Counted from the first letter of the stretch, positions 50,832-60,156 are shown. The stretch: 64,000 nt of DNA from Actinocorallia sp. API 0066 (GCF_020991275.1 NZ_JAJLQY010000002.1:496001-560000), one strand, 5' to 3'. Made by a program: numbers and translations. Notes: generated by a model not told the origin, from the sequence alone.

Positions 50832-51985
50832 TGGGTGTCATCGGACGGTTCATGCACGGCGAGCTGGCGACGAACATCGTCGGCCGCCCGAAGCTCTGGT
50901 ACGCCATCTCCGGGGCGCTGATCCTCTTCTCGATCCTCGGCCTGTTCGTGCGCGGCCTGCATCCGGGCGTGGAGTTCACCGGCGGTTCGGTGTTCACCAT
51001 CGAGGGCGCGAACCACGTCACGATCTCGGAGGTGCGCGAGTCCGTCGCCGAGACGGCGGGCGGCACCCCGATCGTGCAGGAGGCGGGCGGCAACTGGCGG
51101 GTCACCACGCACCCGCTGAGCGCCGCCGAGGTCGCGTCGGTGCAGAAGAACGTCGCGGCGGACTTCGGCATCCAGGTCACCCAGGTCAACGCCGAGAGCA
51201 TCGGCTCCACCTGGGGCGGCGACGTGACGAAGAAGGCGTGGCAGGCCCTCGTCGTCTTCATGATCCTGATCATCGCCTACCTGTCCGTCGCGTTCGAGTG
51301 GCGGATGGCGCTGGCGGCGGTCGTCGCGCTCTTCCACGACCTGGTCATCACGGCGGGCGTCTACGCCTGGTCCGGATTCGAGGTGACGCCCGCGACCCTG
51401 CTGGGCTTCCTCACGATCCTCGGATACTCGCTGTACGACGCGGTTGTGGTCTTCGACATGATCAAGGAAGTCACCAAACCGCTCAACGAGAACTCGAAGA
51501 TCTCCTACAGCCAGGCGGCGAACCAGGCGGTCAGCTCCACCCTGGTCCGGTCGCTCAACACCACGCTGGTGGCGATCCTGCCGGTCGCGGCGATCCTGTT
51601 CATCGGCACCACGGTGCTGGGCGCGGGCACCCTGAAGGACCTGTCCCTCGCCCTGTTCGTCGGCATGATCGTCGGCACCTACTCGTCGCTGTGCGTCGCG
51701 ACGCCGATGCTCGTCCAGCTCAAGGAGCGAGAACCGCTCTACAAGCAGCTGCGGGACAACATCGCGCGGCGTGAGGCGAGCCCGAAGCGGCAGGCCAAGG
51801 AGATCAGGCCCACCGACGAGGACGACGACGCGGAGGAAGACGCGTCCGCCGTCGACGGCGAGCCCGCCGGTGACACGACGGACGAGGAGGCCGCCGAGCA
51901 GGCGCGGCAGACCGTCGTCAAGGTCGTGCAGACCGGCCCCCGCAACCAGCCGCGCAAGGGCACCCGGAGCTCCCGCCGCCCCTAG
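50831..51985 (+). CDS. secF: Protein translocase subunit SecF
   Basis: 384 residues from ATG 50831 (GGAGG 4 bases upstream); ATG 50828 directly before is also in frame. First membrane segment (YAISGALILFSILGLFVRGL), periplasmic domain starting GVEFTGGSVFTI, then five helices including TLLGFLTILGYSLYDAVVVF and RSLNTTLVAILPVAAILFIG. The C-terminal cytoplasmic tail of about 75 residues is acidic, then basic, and varies between species. It pairs with SecD. A very strong terminator follows 22 bp after the stop. Confidence 0.96.
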   Translation: MGVIGRFMHGELATNIVGRPKLWYAISGALILFSILGLFVRGLHPGVEFTGGSVFTIEGANHVTISEVRESVAETAGGTPIVQEAGGNWRVTTHPLSAAEVASVQKNVAADFGIQVTQVNAESIGSTWGGDVTKKAWQALVVFMILIIAYLSVAFEWRMALAAVVALFHDLVITAGVYAWSGFEVTPATLLGFLTILGYSLYDAVVVFDMIKEVTKPLNENSKISYSQAANQAVSSTLVRSLNTTLVAILPVAAILFIGTTVLGAGTLKDLSLALFVGMIVGTYSSLCVATPMLVQLKEREPLYKQLRDNIARREASPKRQAKEIRPTDEDDDAEEDASAVDGEPAGDTTDEEAAEQARQTVVKVVQTGPRNQPRKGTRSSRRP

Positions 51986-52007
51986 CCCGCGCGCACCCCA
52001 GCACACC

Positions 52008-52057
52008 GATGTGCATGACCGGGTCGGACAGACCCGGTCATGCACATCTCTTTTGTC
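52008..52057 (+). terminator. Rho-independent terminator after secF
   Basis: GATGTGCATGACCGGGTC (52008-52025) pairs perfectly over 18 bp with GACCCGGTCATGCACATC (52031-52048) around the loop GGACA, followed by TCTTTTGT. It separates secDF from apt. Confidence 0.93.
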
Positions 52058-52072
52058 CAGGAAGGAACACCC

Positions 52073-52594
52073 ATGTCCGTGCAGCAGGAGATCCTCGCCC
52101 TGATCCGGGACGTGCCCGACTACCCCCAGCCCGGCGTCCTGTTCAAGGACATCACCCCGCTGCTCGACGACTCCGCCGCCTTCCACGCCGTGATCACCGC
52201 GATGGCCGCGGCCGCCCCCGACGGCGTCACGAAGGTCGCGGGCCTGGAGGCGCGCGGGTTCCTGCTGGCCGCGCCGATCGCGCTGGCGCTGGGCGTCGGC
52301 GTGGTGCCGGTGCGCAAATCCGGAAAGCTTCCGGCGGAGACGTACGCGCAGACCTATGATCTGGAGTACGGCACCGCGACGATCGAGATCCACCGGGACG
52401 CCCTGCGCCCCGAGGACCGTGTGCTGATCGTCGACGACGTGCTGGCCACCGGCGGCACCGCGCAGGCCGCCGCGTCGCTGGTGCACAAGGCGGGGGCCGA
52501 GGTGTCCGGGCTGAGCGTGCTCATGGAACTCGGGTTCCTCAAGGGCCGCGAGCGGCTCACCGATCTGAACATCCACTCCCTGGTTACGGTCTGA
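52073..52594 (+). CDS. apt: Adenine phosphoribosyltransferase
   Basis: 173 residues from ATG 52073, with AGGAAGGA upstream. The type I PRTase fold shows VPDYPQPGVLFKDITPLL (adenine-pocket region), GLEARGFLLAAPIALALGVG, the PRPP loop VLIVDDVLATGGTAQAA and RKSGKLPAETYAQTYDLEYG (flexible catalytic hood). It converts adenine and PRPP to AMP in purine salvage. Its place before rel is conserved in actinobacteria. An in-frame ATG at 52040 lies inside the terminator stem and is not used. Confidence 0.96.
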   Translation: MSVQQEILALIRDVPDYPQPGVLFKDITPLLDDSAAFHAVITAMAAAAPDGVTKVAGLEARGFLLAAPIALALGVGVVPVRKSGKLPAETYAQTYDLEYGTATIEIHRDALRPEDRVLIVDDVLATGGTAQAAASLVHKAGAEVSGLSVLMELGFLKGRERLTDLNIHSLVTV

Positions 52595-52683
52595 TCCGGA
52601 ATCGGGTTTCCGGGCAGGGCCTCGGAACCTGGCTATAGACTGGGCCTTTACCAGGGAATCGTTCCGGGAGACGAGGAGGCTGG

Positions 52684-55125
52684 GTGCCCGCTGAGACGGC
52701 AGCGACGCAGAGCACGGACACGCCCGCGGCCAAGGCCGGCGCGGGCGAGCCTCCGGTGCCCGCCGCCGACCCCGCCGCGTCCGCCCCCGCCGACCAGGCC
52801 GCGCGGCCCGCGCAGGCAGGTCGGGGCGAGTCCACGCCGAACGCACCGCGTCCGGCTGCCTCGGGGGCGGCGCCGTCCTCGATTCCACCGTCCGCCGCAC
52901 GGGTGCGCCGGCGGCTGGCAAGGCTGGGCGCCCAGCGCGGTCCCACCATGAACCCAGTGCTCGAACCCCTGATCAAGACGGTCCGGAACACCCATCCCAA
53001 GGCGGATGTGCGGCTGATCGAGCGGGCCTACGACGTCGCCGCCCACTACCACCGCGACCAGAAGCGCAAGAGCGGCGACCCCTACATCACCCACCCCCTC
53101 GCGGTGACGACGATCCTCGCCGAACTGGGCATGTCCACCGAGACGCTGTGCGCGGCGCTGCTCCACGACACCGTCGAGGACACCCCGTACACCCTGGAGG
53201 AGCTGCGCGCCGACTTCGGCGACGAGATCGCCGCGCTGGTCGACGGCGTCACCAAGCTCGACAAGGTCAAGTACGGCGAGGCCGCCGAGGCCGAGACCGT
53301 CCGCAAGATGGTCGTCGCGATGGCCCGCGACATCCGGGTGCTGGTGATCAAGCTCGCCGACCGGCTGCACAACATGCGGACCCTGCGCTACATGCCCCGG
53401 CACAAGCAGGAGAAGAAGGCGCGCGAAACGCTGGAGATCTTCGCCCCGCTGGCGCACCGGCTCGGCATGAACACGCTCAAGTGGGAGCTGGAGGACCTCG
53501 CGTTCGCCACGCTCTACCCCAAGCGGTTCGACGAGATCGCGCGGCTGGTCTCCGAGCGGGCGCCCCGGCGTGACGTGTTCCTCCAGGAGGTCATAGAGAA
53601 CGTCTCCACCGACCTGCGCGAGGCCCGGATCAAGGCGACCGTCACCGGACGGCCCAAGCACTACTACTCGATCTACCAGAAGATGATCGCCCGCGACTGC
53701 TCGTTCGAGGACATCTACGACCTCGTCGGCATCCGCGTCCTGGTGGACAGCGTCCGCGACTGCTACGCGGCGCTCGGCTCGATCCACGCGCGGTGGAACC
53801 CGGTGCCCGGCCGGTTCAAGGACTACATCGCGATGCCGAAGTTCAACATGTACCAGTCGCTGCACACCACGGTGATCGGGCCCGAGGGCAAGCCCGTCGA
53901 GCTGCAGATCCGCACGTGGGGGATGCACCGGCGGGCCGAGTACGGCGTCGCCGCGCACTGGAAGTACAAGGAGGAGAGCGTCGGCGGGCGCAAGGCCGCC
54001 GACATGCAGTGGCTCCGCCAGCTCCTGGACTGGCAGAAGGAGACGGCCGACCCTTCGGAGTTCCTGGAGTCGCTGCGCTTCGACCTCTCGGTCTCCGAGG
54101 TTTTTGTGTTCACCCCCAAGGGCGACGTGATCGCGCTGCCCCAGGGCGCCACCCCCGTGGACTTCGCCTACGCGGTGCACACCGAGGTGGGGCACCGGAC
54201 CATCGGGGCGCGGGTCAACGGCCGTCTTGTGCCGCTGGAGTCGTCGCTGGACAACGGCGACTCGGTGGAGATCTTCACCTCCAAGGCGATGGACGCCGGG
54301 CCGTCGCGGGACTGGCTGGGCTTCGTCAAGTCCGCGCGGGCCCGCAACAAGATCCGGCACTGGTTCTCCAAGGAGCGCAGGGACACCGCGATCGAGTCCG
54401 GCAAGGAGTCGATCGCGCGGGCCATGCGCAAGCAGAACCTGCCGCTCCAGCGGATGATGTCGGGGGAGGCGCTGCTCGCGCTCGCCCGTGACCTGCGCTA
54501 CCCGGACGTCTCGTCGCTGTACGCGGCGGTCGGCGAGGGGCATGTCGCGGCGCAGTCCGTCGTGCAGAAGCTGGTGCAGGCGCTCGGCGGGGTGGAGAGC
54601 GCCGAGGAGGACATCGCCGAGCTGGCGATCCCGACCCGGCGCCGGGCCCGGCGCGCGGTTCCGGCGGGGGATCCGGGGGTCGTCGTCGCGGGGGATCCGG
54701 ACGTGTGGGCGCGGCTGTCGCGGTGCTGCACGCCGGTGCCGGGCGACGACATCGTCGGGTTCGTCACGCGGGGCAGCGGGGTCTCGGTGCACCGGGGCAA
54801 CTGCGTGAACATCGAGCAGTTGAAGAGCCAGCCGGACCGGCTCGTGGACGTCTCCTGGTCGCCGCGCGAGGACTCGGTGTTCCTCGTGGCGATCCAGGTC
54901 GAGGCGCTGGATCGGCCCCGGCTGCTGTCGGACGTCACCCGTGTGCTGTCGGACCACCACGTGAACATCCTGTCGGCGACCGTCGCGACGACCCGGGACA
55001 GGGTGGCCACCAGCCGGTTCACCTTCGAGATGGGCGACCCCAAGCACCTGGGGCACGTGCTCAAGTCCGTCCGCTCGATCGACGGCGTCTACGACGTCTA
55101 CCGCGTCAACAACGGCACCAACTGA
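52684..55125 (+). CDS. relA: Bifunctional (p)ppGpp synthetase/hydrolase Rel
   Basis: 813 residues from GTG 52684 with GAGGAGG upstream; a TAGACT -10 element lies at 52636. A non-conserved Ala/Pro-rich N-terminus of about 80 residues is followed by the HD hydrolase ([29 protein letters not shown] near residue 160, [12 protein letters not shown]), the synthetase domain ([26 protein letters not shown]), the TGS domain ([20 protein letters not shown]), zinc-finger/helical part ([14 protein letters not shown]) and an ACT domain ([20 protein letters not shown]). It makes and degrades the stringent-response alarmone. The hydrolase HD pair is intact, so both activities are expected. Confidence 0.97.
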   Translation: MPAETAATQSTDTPAAKAGAGEPPVPAADPAASAPADQAARPAQAGRGESTPNAPRPAASGAAPSSIPPSAARVRRRLARLGAQRGPTMNPVLEPLIKTVRNTHPKADVRLIERAYDVAAHYHRDQKRKSGDPYITHPLAVTTILAELGMSTETLCAALLHDTVEDTPYTLEELRADFGDEIAALVDGVTKLDKVKYGEAAEAETVRKMVVAMARDIRVLVIKLADRLHNMRTLRYMPRHKQEKKARETLEIFAPLAHRLGMNTLKWELEDLAFATLYPKRFDEIARLVSERAPRRDVFLQEVIENVSTDLREARIKATVTGRPKHYYSIYQKMIARDCSFEDIYDLVGIRVLVDSVRDCYAALGSIHARWNPVPGRFKDYIAMPKFNMYQSLHTTVIGPEGKPVELQIRTWGMHRRAEYGVAAHWKYKEESVGGRKAADMQWLRQLLDWQKETADPSEFLESLRFDLSVSEVFVFTPKGDVIALPQGATPVDFAYAVHTEVGHRTIGARVNGRLVPLESSLDNGDSVEIFTSKAMDAGPSRDWLGFVKSARARNKIRHWFSKERRDTAIESGKESIARAMRKQNLPLQRMMSGEALLALARDLRYPDVSSLYAAVGEGHVAAQSVVQKLVQALGGVESAEEDIAELAIPTRRRARRAVPAGDPGVVVAGDPDVWARLSRCCTPVPGDDIVGFVTRGSGVSVHRGNCVNIEQLKSQPDRLVDVSWSPREDSVFLVAIQVEALDRPRLLSDVTRVLSDHHVNILSATVATTRDRVATSRFTFEMGDPKHLGHVLKSVRSIDGVYDVYRVNNGTN

Positions 55126-55126
55126 G

Positions 55127-55144
55127 CCGCCCCCGCCGGGGCGG
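55127..55144 (+). terminator. short GC hairpin after rel
   Basis: CCGCCCC (55127-55133) pairs with GGGGCGG (55138-55144) right after the rel stop codon. The stem is short and lacks a U-run, so efficiency is uncertain. Confidence 0.45.
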
Positions 55145-55179
55145 GACCGTGCGGGATCATCCGGTTCGGGACGGCTGGC

Positions 55180-55194
55180 ATACCCTGGGGGTAT
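55180..55194. promoter_or_regulatory. palindrome overlapping the marR promoter and start
   Basis: ATACCC-TGG-GGGTAT is a perfect palindrome that includes a TACCCT -10-like element (55181-55186) and reaches the ATG at 55193. Transcription may start at the ATG itself. The palindrome could be an autoregulatory site. Similar ATACCC repeats bind metal sensors of the CsoR type, but no such gene is visible. Confidence 0.35.
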
Positions 55195-55696
55195 GACTGC
55201 GATGGCGCCGACCCGTACCGTCCCCGACCTGTCGTTCCTGCTCGACCACACGAGCCATGTGCTGCGCACCCGGATGGCGGCGGCGCTCGCCGAGATCGGC
55301 CTCACCGCGCGGATGCACTGTGTCCTGGTGCACGCGCTGGAGGAGGAGCGGACCCAGATCCAGCTCGCGGAACTGGGCGACATGGACAAGACGACCATGG
55401 TCGTCACCGTGGACGCGCTGGAGAACGCCGGGCTCGCCGAACGCCGCCCGTCCGCGAAGGACCGCAGGGCCCGGATCATCGCCGTCACCGACCGGGGCGC
55501 CGAGGTGGCCCGGCGCAGCCAGGAGATCGTCGACGGCGTCCACTCGGAGGCCCTCGCCGCGCTCTCCGAGACCGAGCGCGCCACCATGCTCAGCGCCCTC
55601 GAAGCCCTCGCGACCGGGCATCTCGCCGCCCCCTCCGACCCTCCGGCCCCGTGTGGTGCGGCCCGCCGGGCCCGTGAACGCACCAGGACGCCCTGA
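55193..55696 (+). CDS. MarR family transcriptional regulator
   Basis: 167 residues from ATG 55193, probably leaderless. The winged helix-turn-helix shows QIQLAELGDMDKTTMVVTVD, ALENAGLAERRPSAKDRRAR and IIAVTDRGAEVARRS (the typical wing DRRxR). A C-terminal extension of about 25 residues is basic and Pro-rich. It lies 89 bp upstream of an MFS exporter in the same direction, with a perfect 8-bp inverted repeat in between. It probably represses the exporter until it binds a phenolic or lipophilic drug-like ligand. Confidence 0.92.
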   Translation: MTAMAPTRTVPDLSFLLDHTSHVLRTRMAAALAEIGLTARMHCVLVHALEEERTQIQLAELGDMDKTTMVVTVDALENAGLAERRPSAKDRRARIIAVTDRGAEVARRSQEIVDGVHSEALAALSETERATMLSALEALATGHLAAPSDPPAPCGAARRARERTRTP

Positions 55697-55717
55697 TCTA
55701 GCCCATCGGGCCGATAT

Positions 55718-55741
55718 AGATAGTCTGTAACGGGACTATCT
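55718..55741. promoter_or_regulatory. inverted repeat operator before MFS exporter (probable MarR site)
   Basis: AGATAGTC (55718-55725) and GACTATCT (55734-55741) form a perfect inverted repeat with an 8-base spacer. A TAGGGT -10-like element follows at 55744-55749, so a bound repressor would block the promoter. Confidence 0.7.
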
Positions 55742-55785
55742 GTTAGGGTCTCTCTCGTCGTACCCGCTACTTCGAGGGAGATCCC

Positions 55786-57207
55786 GTGACGTCTGTTGTT
55801 CCGCCCGAGGCAGCGCCTCGGGCCCGCCGAGGGCTCGCGCTCGGGGTGCTGTCGGCGACGGGGCTGATGACGATCCTCGACGGGAGCATCGTCACCGTCG
55901 CGATGCCGGTGATCAAGGCGGAGCTCGGGTTCTCCGCGGCCGGGCTGAGCTGGATCGTCAACGCCTACCTGATCGCGTTCGGCGGGCTGCTGCTGCTCGC
56001 CGGGAGGCTCGGCGACCTGCTCGGCCGCAGGCTGATGTTCCTGGCCGGGAACGCGGTGTTCACCGGGGCGTCGGTGCTGGCGGGGGCCGCCGACAGCCGG
56101 GCGCTGCTCGTGGCCGCGCGGTTCGGGCAGGGCATCGGCAGCGCGATGGCCTCCGCGGTGGTGCTCGGCATCCTCGTGACGCTGTTCACCGAGCCGAAGG
56201 AACGTGCCAAGGCCATCGCCGTGTTCGCCTTCACCGGCGCCACCGGCGCGTCGCTCGGGCAGGTGCTCGGCGGGGTGCTCACCGACCTGCTCGACTGGCA
56301 CTGGATCTTCCTCATCAACCTGCCGATCGGCCTGCTCACGATCGCGCTGGCGATTCCCGCGCTGCCGCGCGACCGCGGCCTCGGCCTCGCCGCGGGCGCC
56401 GACGTCGCGGGCGCGCTGCTGGTGACGTCCGGCCTGATGCTCGGCATCTACACGGTGGTCAGGGTCGAGGAGCACGGCTGGCTCGCCGCGCACACCCTCG
56501 GGCTCGGCGCCGTCTCCCTCGCCCTGATCGCCGGGTTCGTCGTACGGCAGGCCACCGCCGCGACCCCGCTGATGCCGCTGCGCGTCCTGCGGAACCGCGC
56601 CGTCGCGGGCGCCAACCTCGTCCAGATGCTCGCGCTGTCCGCGATGTTCGCCTTCCAGATCATCGTCGCGCTCTACATGCAGCAGATCCTCGGTTACGGC
56701 GCGCTGGAGACCGGGCTCGCGATGCTCCCGGCCGCCGTGACGCTCGGCCTCGTCTCCCTGTTCCTCTCCGCCCGGCTCATCACCCGCTTCGGCGCCCGCG
56801 CGGTGCTGCTGGCGGGCCTGGCCCTCCTGTTCGCCGCGATGCTGTGGCTCACCCGCATGCCCGTGGACGCCGCCTACACCACCGACCTCCTCCCCGTGAT
56901 GCTCCTCCTCGCCGGCGGCGGCCTCGTCATCCCCGCCCTCACCACCCTGGGCATGTCCAACGCGAGCGAGGCCGACGCCGGCCTGACCTCCGGCCTGTTC
57001 AACACCACCCAACAGATCGGCATGGCCCTGGGCGTAGCCGTCCTCTCCACCCTCGCCGCCTCCCGCACCACCACCCTCAGCACCACCGGCACCCCCGCCC
57101 GCGAGGCCCTCGCCTCCGGCTACCACCTCGCCTTCGCCACCTCCGCCGCCCTACTCCTCGCCGCCTTCACCCTCACCCTCCTCATCCTGCGCCGCCCCAC
57201 GCCCTGA
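55786..57207 (+). CDS. MFS multidrug transporter, DHA2 (14-TMS) family
   Basis: 473 residues from GTG 55786. Typical DHA2 features: motif D1-like TILDGSIVTVAMPVIKAELG, motif A GRLGDLLGRRLMFLAGNAVF, motif C GATGASLGQVLGGVLTD, and WHWIFLINLPIGLL, a common signature in EmrB/QacA proteins. About 14 membrane helices can be counted. It exports lipophilic drugs or endogenous metabolites using the proton gradient. It is probably controlled by the MarR gene upstream. The last 100 bp become C-rich and G-poor on the coding strand. Confidence 0.93.
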   Translation: MTSVVPPEAAPRARRGLALGVLSATGLMTILDGSIVTVAMPVIKAELGFSAAGLSWIVNAYLIAFGGLLLLAGRLGDLLGRRLMFLAGNAVFTGASVLAGAADSRALLVAARFGQGIGSAMASAVVLGILVTLFTEPKERAKAIAVFAFTGATGASLGQVLGGVLTDLLDWHWIFLINLPIGLLTIALAIPALPRDRGLGLAAGADVAGALLVTSGLMLGIYTVVRVEEHGWLAAHTLGLGAVSLALIAGFVVRQATAATPLMPLRVLRNRAVAGANLVQMLALSAMFAFQIIVALYMQQILGYGALETGLAMLPAAVTLGLVSLFLSARLITRFGARAVLLAGLALLFAAMLWLTRMPVDAAYTTDLLPVMLLLAGGGLVIPALTTLGMSNASEADAGLTSGLFNTTQQIGMALGVAVLSTLAASRTTTLSTTGTPAREALASGYHLAFATSAALLLAAFTLTLLILRRPTP

Positions 57208-57220
57208 CCTGCCCAACCCC

Positions 57221-57259
57221 GGCCGGGCCGATCCGTGTGAGCGACGGATCGACCCGGCC
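57221..57259. terminator. bidirectional terminator between MFS and Uma2 genes
   Basis: GGCCGGGCCGATCCGT (57221-57236) pairs with ACGGATCGACCCGGCC (57244-57259), one C-A mismatch in 16 bp, with a 7-base loop. It stands between two convergent genes, as expected of a shared terminator. Confidence 0.75.
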
Positions 57260-57304
57260 AAGCCCATTCTCGCGGTCCGTGCCCCGGCGGCGGGCGGGGA
57301 CCTG

Positions 57305-57898
57305 TCAGGCGCGCGGGACGAAGGTGCGGAAGCGGGTCGTGTCGAGTTCCACGGCCACGGGGGCGGGAAGGGCCACCGGCGCACCGAACGGAAAGGCGAT
57401 CTTGTCTTCGTACTGCCCTTCCCGCGGCTTCGCGTACAGGGTGCACTGCCCGCCGAAGGGGTCGACGATCAAGTACAGCGGGATGCCGAAGCGGGCGTAG
57501 AGCCGTGGCTTGGCCACCGTGTCGTTGGTGGAGTTGGAGTGGGAGAGGACCTCGACCGCGAGGAGGACCTCTTCCGCCGGCCACCAGGTGCCGTCCTCGG
57601 CGGCGTCGTCCGAGAAGGGCACGAGGGCGAGATCGGGTTGTGGCAGGTCCGGGAACTTGGGGTGCTCGATGGTCTGCTCCAGCGAGCACTCCCAGCCGTC
57701 GTGGCCGGCGAGCAGTTGTGCCTCGATCGCGCGGATGAGGCGGGCATGCAGCCTTGGGGGGGAAGGCGACAAGATGATCTCCCCGTCGATCAGTTCCGCC
57801 TTGAAGCCCTCGGGAACGGCGAGTTCCGCGATGGCCACGCGGGGGTCACGGACACTGCCCGCGGGGTCCTGCCGATGACGGGTCGCCATGACGGTCAC
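57305..57898 (-). CDS. Uma2 family endonuclease-like protein (copy 1)
   Basis: 197 residues from GTG 57896-57898, ten bases after GAGAGGGG; ATG 57887-57889 is in frame. The Uma2 (DUF820) PD-(D/E)xK-like domain shows VPEGFKAELIDGEIILSPSP, LPQPDLALVP (the catalytic-like Asp), AEEVLLAVEVLSHSNSTNDT (the ExK-like region lacking the usual Lys in ExVSxS) and KPRLYARFGIPLYLIVDP. Such proteins are abundant in actinobacteria and cyanobacteria with no proven role. A paralogue with the same promoter lies at 59548. Confidence 0.9.
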   Translation of the reverse strand: MTVMATRHRQDPAGSVRDPRVAIAELAVPEGFKAELIDGEIILSPSPPRLHARLIRAIEAQLLAGHDGWECSLEQTIEHPKFPDLPQPDLALVPFSDDAAEDGTWWPAEEVLLAVEVLSHSNSTNDTVAKPRLYARFGIPLYLIVDPFGGQCTLYAKPREGQYEDKIAFPFGAPVALPAPVAVELDTTRFRTFVPRA

Positions 57899-57938
57899 GG
57901 TAGCAACACCCCTCTCGCACGCCTACGGGCCGACGGCC

Positions 57939-57968
57939 ACATTACCGTTTGATGACTCTGGGTCGCAA
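57939..57968 (-). promoter_or_regulatory. conserved promoter of Uma2 copy 1
   Basis: On the minus strand, TTGCGA (57963-57968) and TAATGT (57939-57944) are separated by 18 bp. The same arrangement, within a broader conserved stretch of about 110 bp, stands before Uma2 copy 2. The predicted leader is about 33 bases. Confidence 0.65.
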
Positions 57969-58028
57969 ACCGATTGCGTATTGTCGCCAATGTCGGGGTT
58001 GTGGAAACGGGGATTGTGGAGGTTCATA

Positions 58029-58045
58029 GTCCTAGTTAGAATAGG
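58029..58045. promoter_or_regulatory. inverted repeat before gntR
   Basis: TCCTA (58029-58033) and TAGGA (58041-58045) flank a 7-base spacer within the AT-rich stretch TAGTTAGAATAGGATTAT, 28 bp before the regulator start. It is a candidate autoregulatory site of the GntR protein. Confidence 0.45.
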
Positions 58046-58072
58046 ATTATCGGGTTTGGGGGGAGGGTGTGG

Positions 58073-58498
58073 ATGTTGATCTCGATTGACGCGGCGGAGG
58101 AGACGCCGTTGTTCGAGCAGATCGCGGCTTCGGTGCGGGCGGGGATTCTTGACGGGTCCATCCGGGTGGGGGATCGGATACCGACGGCGAAGGTGTTGTG
58201 CGCGTCGCTGGGGGTCAACCGGAACACCGTCCTGCACGCCTACCAGATGCTGCGTGACGAGGGGCTGCTTGAGTTGCGGCGCGGGCGTGGGGCGACGATC
58301 ACCGGGCGGGCCGACACGCTGCGCGGGCTGTCGGACTCGGTGCGGGAGCTGGTCGAGCGGGCGCACGCCCTCGGGGTGTCTGCCGACACGCTCGCCCGGC
58401 TCGTCCGGGAATCAGCCCCCAGAGGCGACACCGCCGCCCCCGGGCGCGCTCCGGGCCCCGACACGGACGAAGACGTTGACGAAGGAGAACCGCGATGA
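58073..58498 (+). CDS. GntR family transcriptional regulator (YtrA subfamily)
   Basis: 141 residues from ATG 58073, with GGGAGGG 5 bases upstream; GTG 58067 is in frame. The N-terminal winged helix-turn-helix is typical: ETPLFEQIAASVRAGILDGS, GDRIPTAKVLCASLGVNRNT, VLHAYQMLRDEGLLELRRGR. The C-terminal part is short, with no effector domain, as in YtrA-type regulators that control adjacent membrane-protein genes. Its stop overlaps the DUF1648 gene (ATGA), so the two are co-expressed. Confidence 0.93.
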   Translation: MLISIDAAEETPLFEQIAASVRAGILDGSIRVGDRIPTAKVLCASLGVNRNTVLHAYQMLRDEGLLELRRGRGATITGRADTLRGLSDSVRELVERAHALGVSADTLARLVRESAPRGDTAAPGRAPGPDTDEDVDEGEPR

Positions 58499-59487
58499 CC
58501 GAGACCAGACCACCCTCGATCCGACTGTTCCTGCTGCTCGGGGGGCTGCTCCCGCTTCTGATCACGGTGATCGCGGTCGTCGTCCAGCTCTTTGTGCTGT
58601 CGCGGCTGCCCGACCCGGCGGCGAGCCAGTGGTCGGCCACCGGCGAGCCGACGAACTTCGGCCTGCCCTGGGTGGCGCCGCTGGTGACGGGCCTGGTGGG
58701 CCTCGGCCTGCCCGTCGTCCTCCTGGTGACGTCCGTCGCCGCGCTGCGACGCCCGGAGGGCGTCCTGGTGTCCCGGCTGATGGGGGCGCTGTCGTTGGGC
58801 ACCGCGGTGCTCATCGCGATCCTCGCGACGTGGAGCACCCTCGTCCAGGTCGACGTCGCGGACGCGGTGGACGCGCGGCTGCCCATCGCGGCGGCCCCTG
58901 TCGCGTTCGCGGCGGCCATCGCGGCGGGTCTGCTCGCCTGGTTGGTGCTGCCGCGCGAGGACACGGTGGCGCCGGGCACGCCCGCCGTCCCCCGCAGGCT
59001 CAGGGCGGGCGAGCGGGCCGTGTGGACCGGCACCGCCACCCTCCACCCGGGGGCCACCGCGCTGATCGTGCTGAGCTTCCTGGGCGTCGCCGTGGCCTCG
59101 ATCGGCACCTCCGGGGCCGCCGCGTGGATCATGGCGGCCACCGCGCTCGTGGTGCTCGTCGCGGTCGCGACGACCCTGATGTTCCGGGTCAAGGTGGACG
59201 GCTCCGGGCTCGCCGTGACGTCCGTCGTGGGCCTGCCGCGCTTCCGGGTGCCGCTCGCCGACATCGCGTCCGTCGAGGTCGTCTCGGTCCGCCCGATGGC
59301 CCAGTTCGGCGGCTGGGGCGTCCGCCGGGTACCCGGCGCGATGGGCGTGGTGCTACGCGGCGGCGAGGCCATCCAGGTCACCCGCACCTCCGGCCCCCGC
59401 TTTGTGGTCACGGTCAAGGACGCCCAGACCGCCGCCTCCCTCCTCCAGGGCGAGGTGGACAGAGCAGCCACCCGACGCCGCAAATAG
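58495..59487 (+). CDS. DUF1648 domain membrane protein
   Basis: 330 residues, ATG 58495 overlapping the gntR stop. The DUF1648 signature is LSRLPDPAASQWSATGEPTN after the first membrane helix. Five or six further helices follow. The C-terminal half has a PH-like domain (VDGSGLAVTSVVGLPRFRVP, then ASVEVVSVRPMAQFGGWGVR). Proteins of this kind are commonly paired with YtrA-type GntR regulators and are thought to sense or respond to envelope state. A relative is encoded at 2575-3426 without a regulator beside it. Confidence 0.88.
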   Translation: MTETRPPSIRLFLLLGGLLPLLITVIAVVVQLFVLSRLPDPAASQWSATGEPTNFGLPWVAPLVTGLVGLGLPVVLLVTSVAALRRPEGVLVSRLMGALSLGTAVLIAILATWSTLVQVDVADAVDARLPIAAAPVAFAAAIAAGLLAWLVLPREDTVAPGTPAVPRRLRAGERAVWTGTATLHPGATALIVLSFLGVAVASIGTSGAAAWIMAATALVVLVAVATTLMFRVKVDGSGLAVTSVVGLPRFRVPLADIASVEVVSVRPMAQFGGWGVRRVPGAMGVVLRGGEAIQVTRTSGPRFVVTVKDAQTAASLLQGEVDRAATRRRK

Positions 59488-59547
59488 CCGACACCAAGAC
59501 GAACGACCCTGGCTCGTGCCGTCGCGCGAGGACGCGGGCACACGTGC

Positions 59548-60117
59548 CTAGGCGGGCCCCGCATAGGTGTCGAAGGCCGTGGTGTCCAGGGTCAGGGCGA
59601 CGGGGTCGGGCAGGTCGATCGGGTCGCCGAAGGCCGTGGTGCGCTGCTCCCGGTAGCCGGACCCGCCGGGGGACAGGTGCAGGGTGCACTTGCCGGTGAA
59701 GGGGTCGACGACGAGGTAGAGCGGGATGCCGAATCGGGCGTAGAGACGCGGTTTTTTGATCACGTCGTTGTCGGCGTTGCGGCGGGACAGGATCTCGGCG
59801 ACGAAGGGGACCTGCTCGGCGCTCAGCGGAGCCTGGTAGGCGCTGCGGGGAATGGGGGCCGGATAGAGCAGGAAATCCGGTTCCGGCCGATCCTGGTGGC
59901 GCGGGTGGGCGAGGGTCTGTTCGGCGACGCACTGCCAGCGGTCGTCGCCGTCGAACTGCTTGATCAGCGCCCAGATGAGCAGCCAGTGCAGCGGCGTCCC
60001 CGAGGGTGCCACGATGATCTCCCCGTCGATCAGCTCCGCCTGGAGGCCCTCGGGAACGTCGAGCTCCTCGAAGAACCGCACGAGATCGGACGTCTGACGG
60101 GTTGCCATAACGGTCAC
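59548..60117 (-). CDS. Uma2 family endonuclease-like protein (copy 2)
   Basis: 189 residues from GTG 60115-60117 with GAGAGGGG ten bases upstream. It is a clear paralogue of the protein at 57305: VPEGLQAELIDGEIIVAPSG, DRPEPDFLLYPA, VPFVAEILSRRNADNDVIKK and KPRLYARFGIPLYLVVDPFT. The EILSRR region replaces the usual ExxS. The conserved match covers the whole length and the promoter region. Its stop faces the DUF1648 stop with 60 bp between. Function unknown. Confidence 0.9.
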   Translation of the reverse strand: MTVMATRQTSDLVRFFEELDVPEGLQAELIDGEIIVAPSGTPLHWLLIWALIKQFDGDDRWQCVAEQTLAHPRHQDRPEPDFLLYPAPIPRSAYQAPLSAEQVPFVAEILSRRNADNDVIKKPRLYARFGIPLYLVVDPFTGKCTLHLSPGGSGYREQRTTAFGDPIDLPDPVALTLDTTAFDTYAGPA

Positions 60118-60156
60118 GGTACCAACGCCCCTCTCGCGTGACTCAGGGCCAAGGGC

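Noticed and set aside
55180-55194. CsoR-type copper operator
   Set aside because: The palindrome resembles such sites, but no csoR, copA or copZ gene is nearby, and the sequence is also a plausible -10/start overlap.
52648-57126. Very long open minus-strand frame opposite rel and MFS genes
   Set aside because: Antisense shadow of high-GC codons: the translation is repetitive in Arg, Gly, Val, Asp and His with no domain, and both plus-strand genes are fully conserved.
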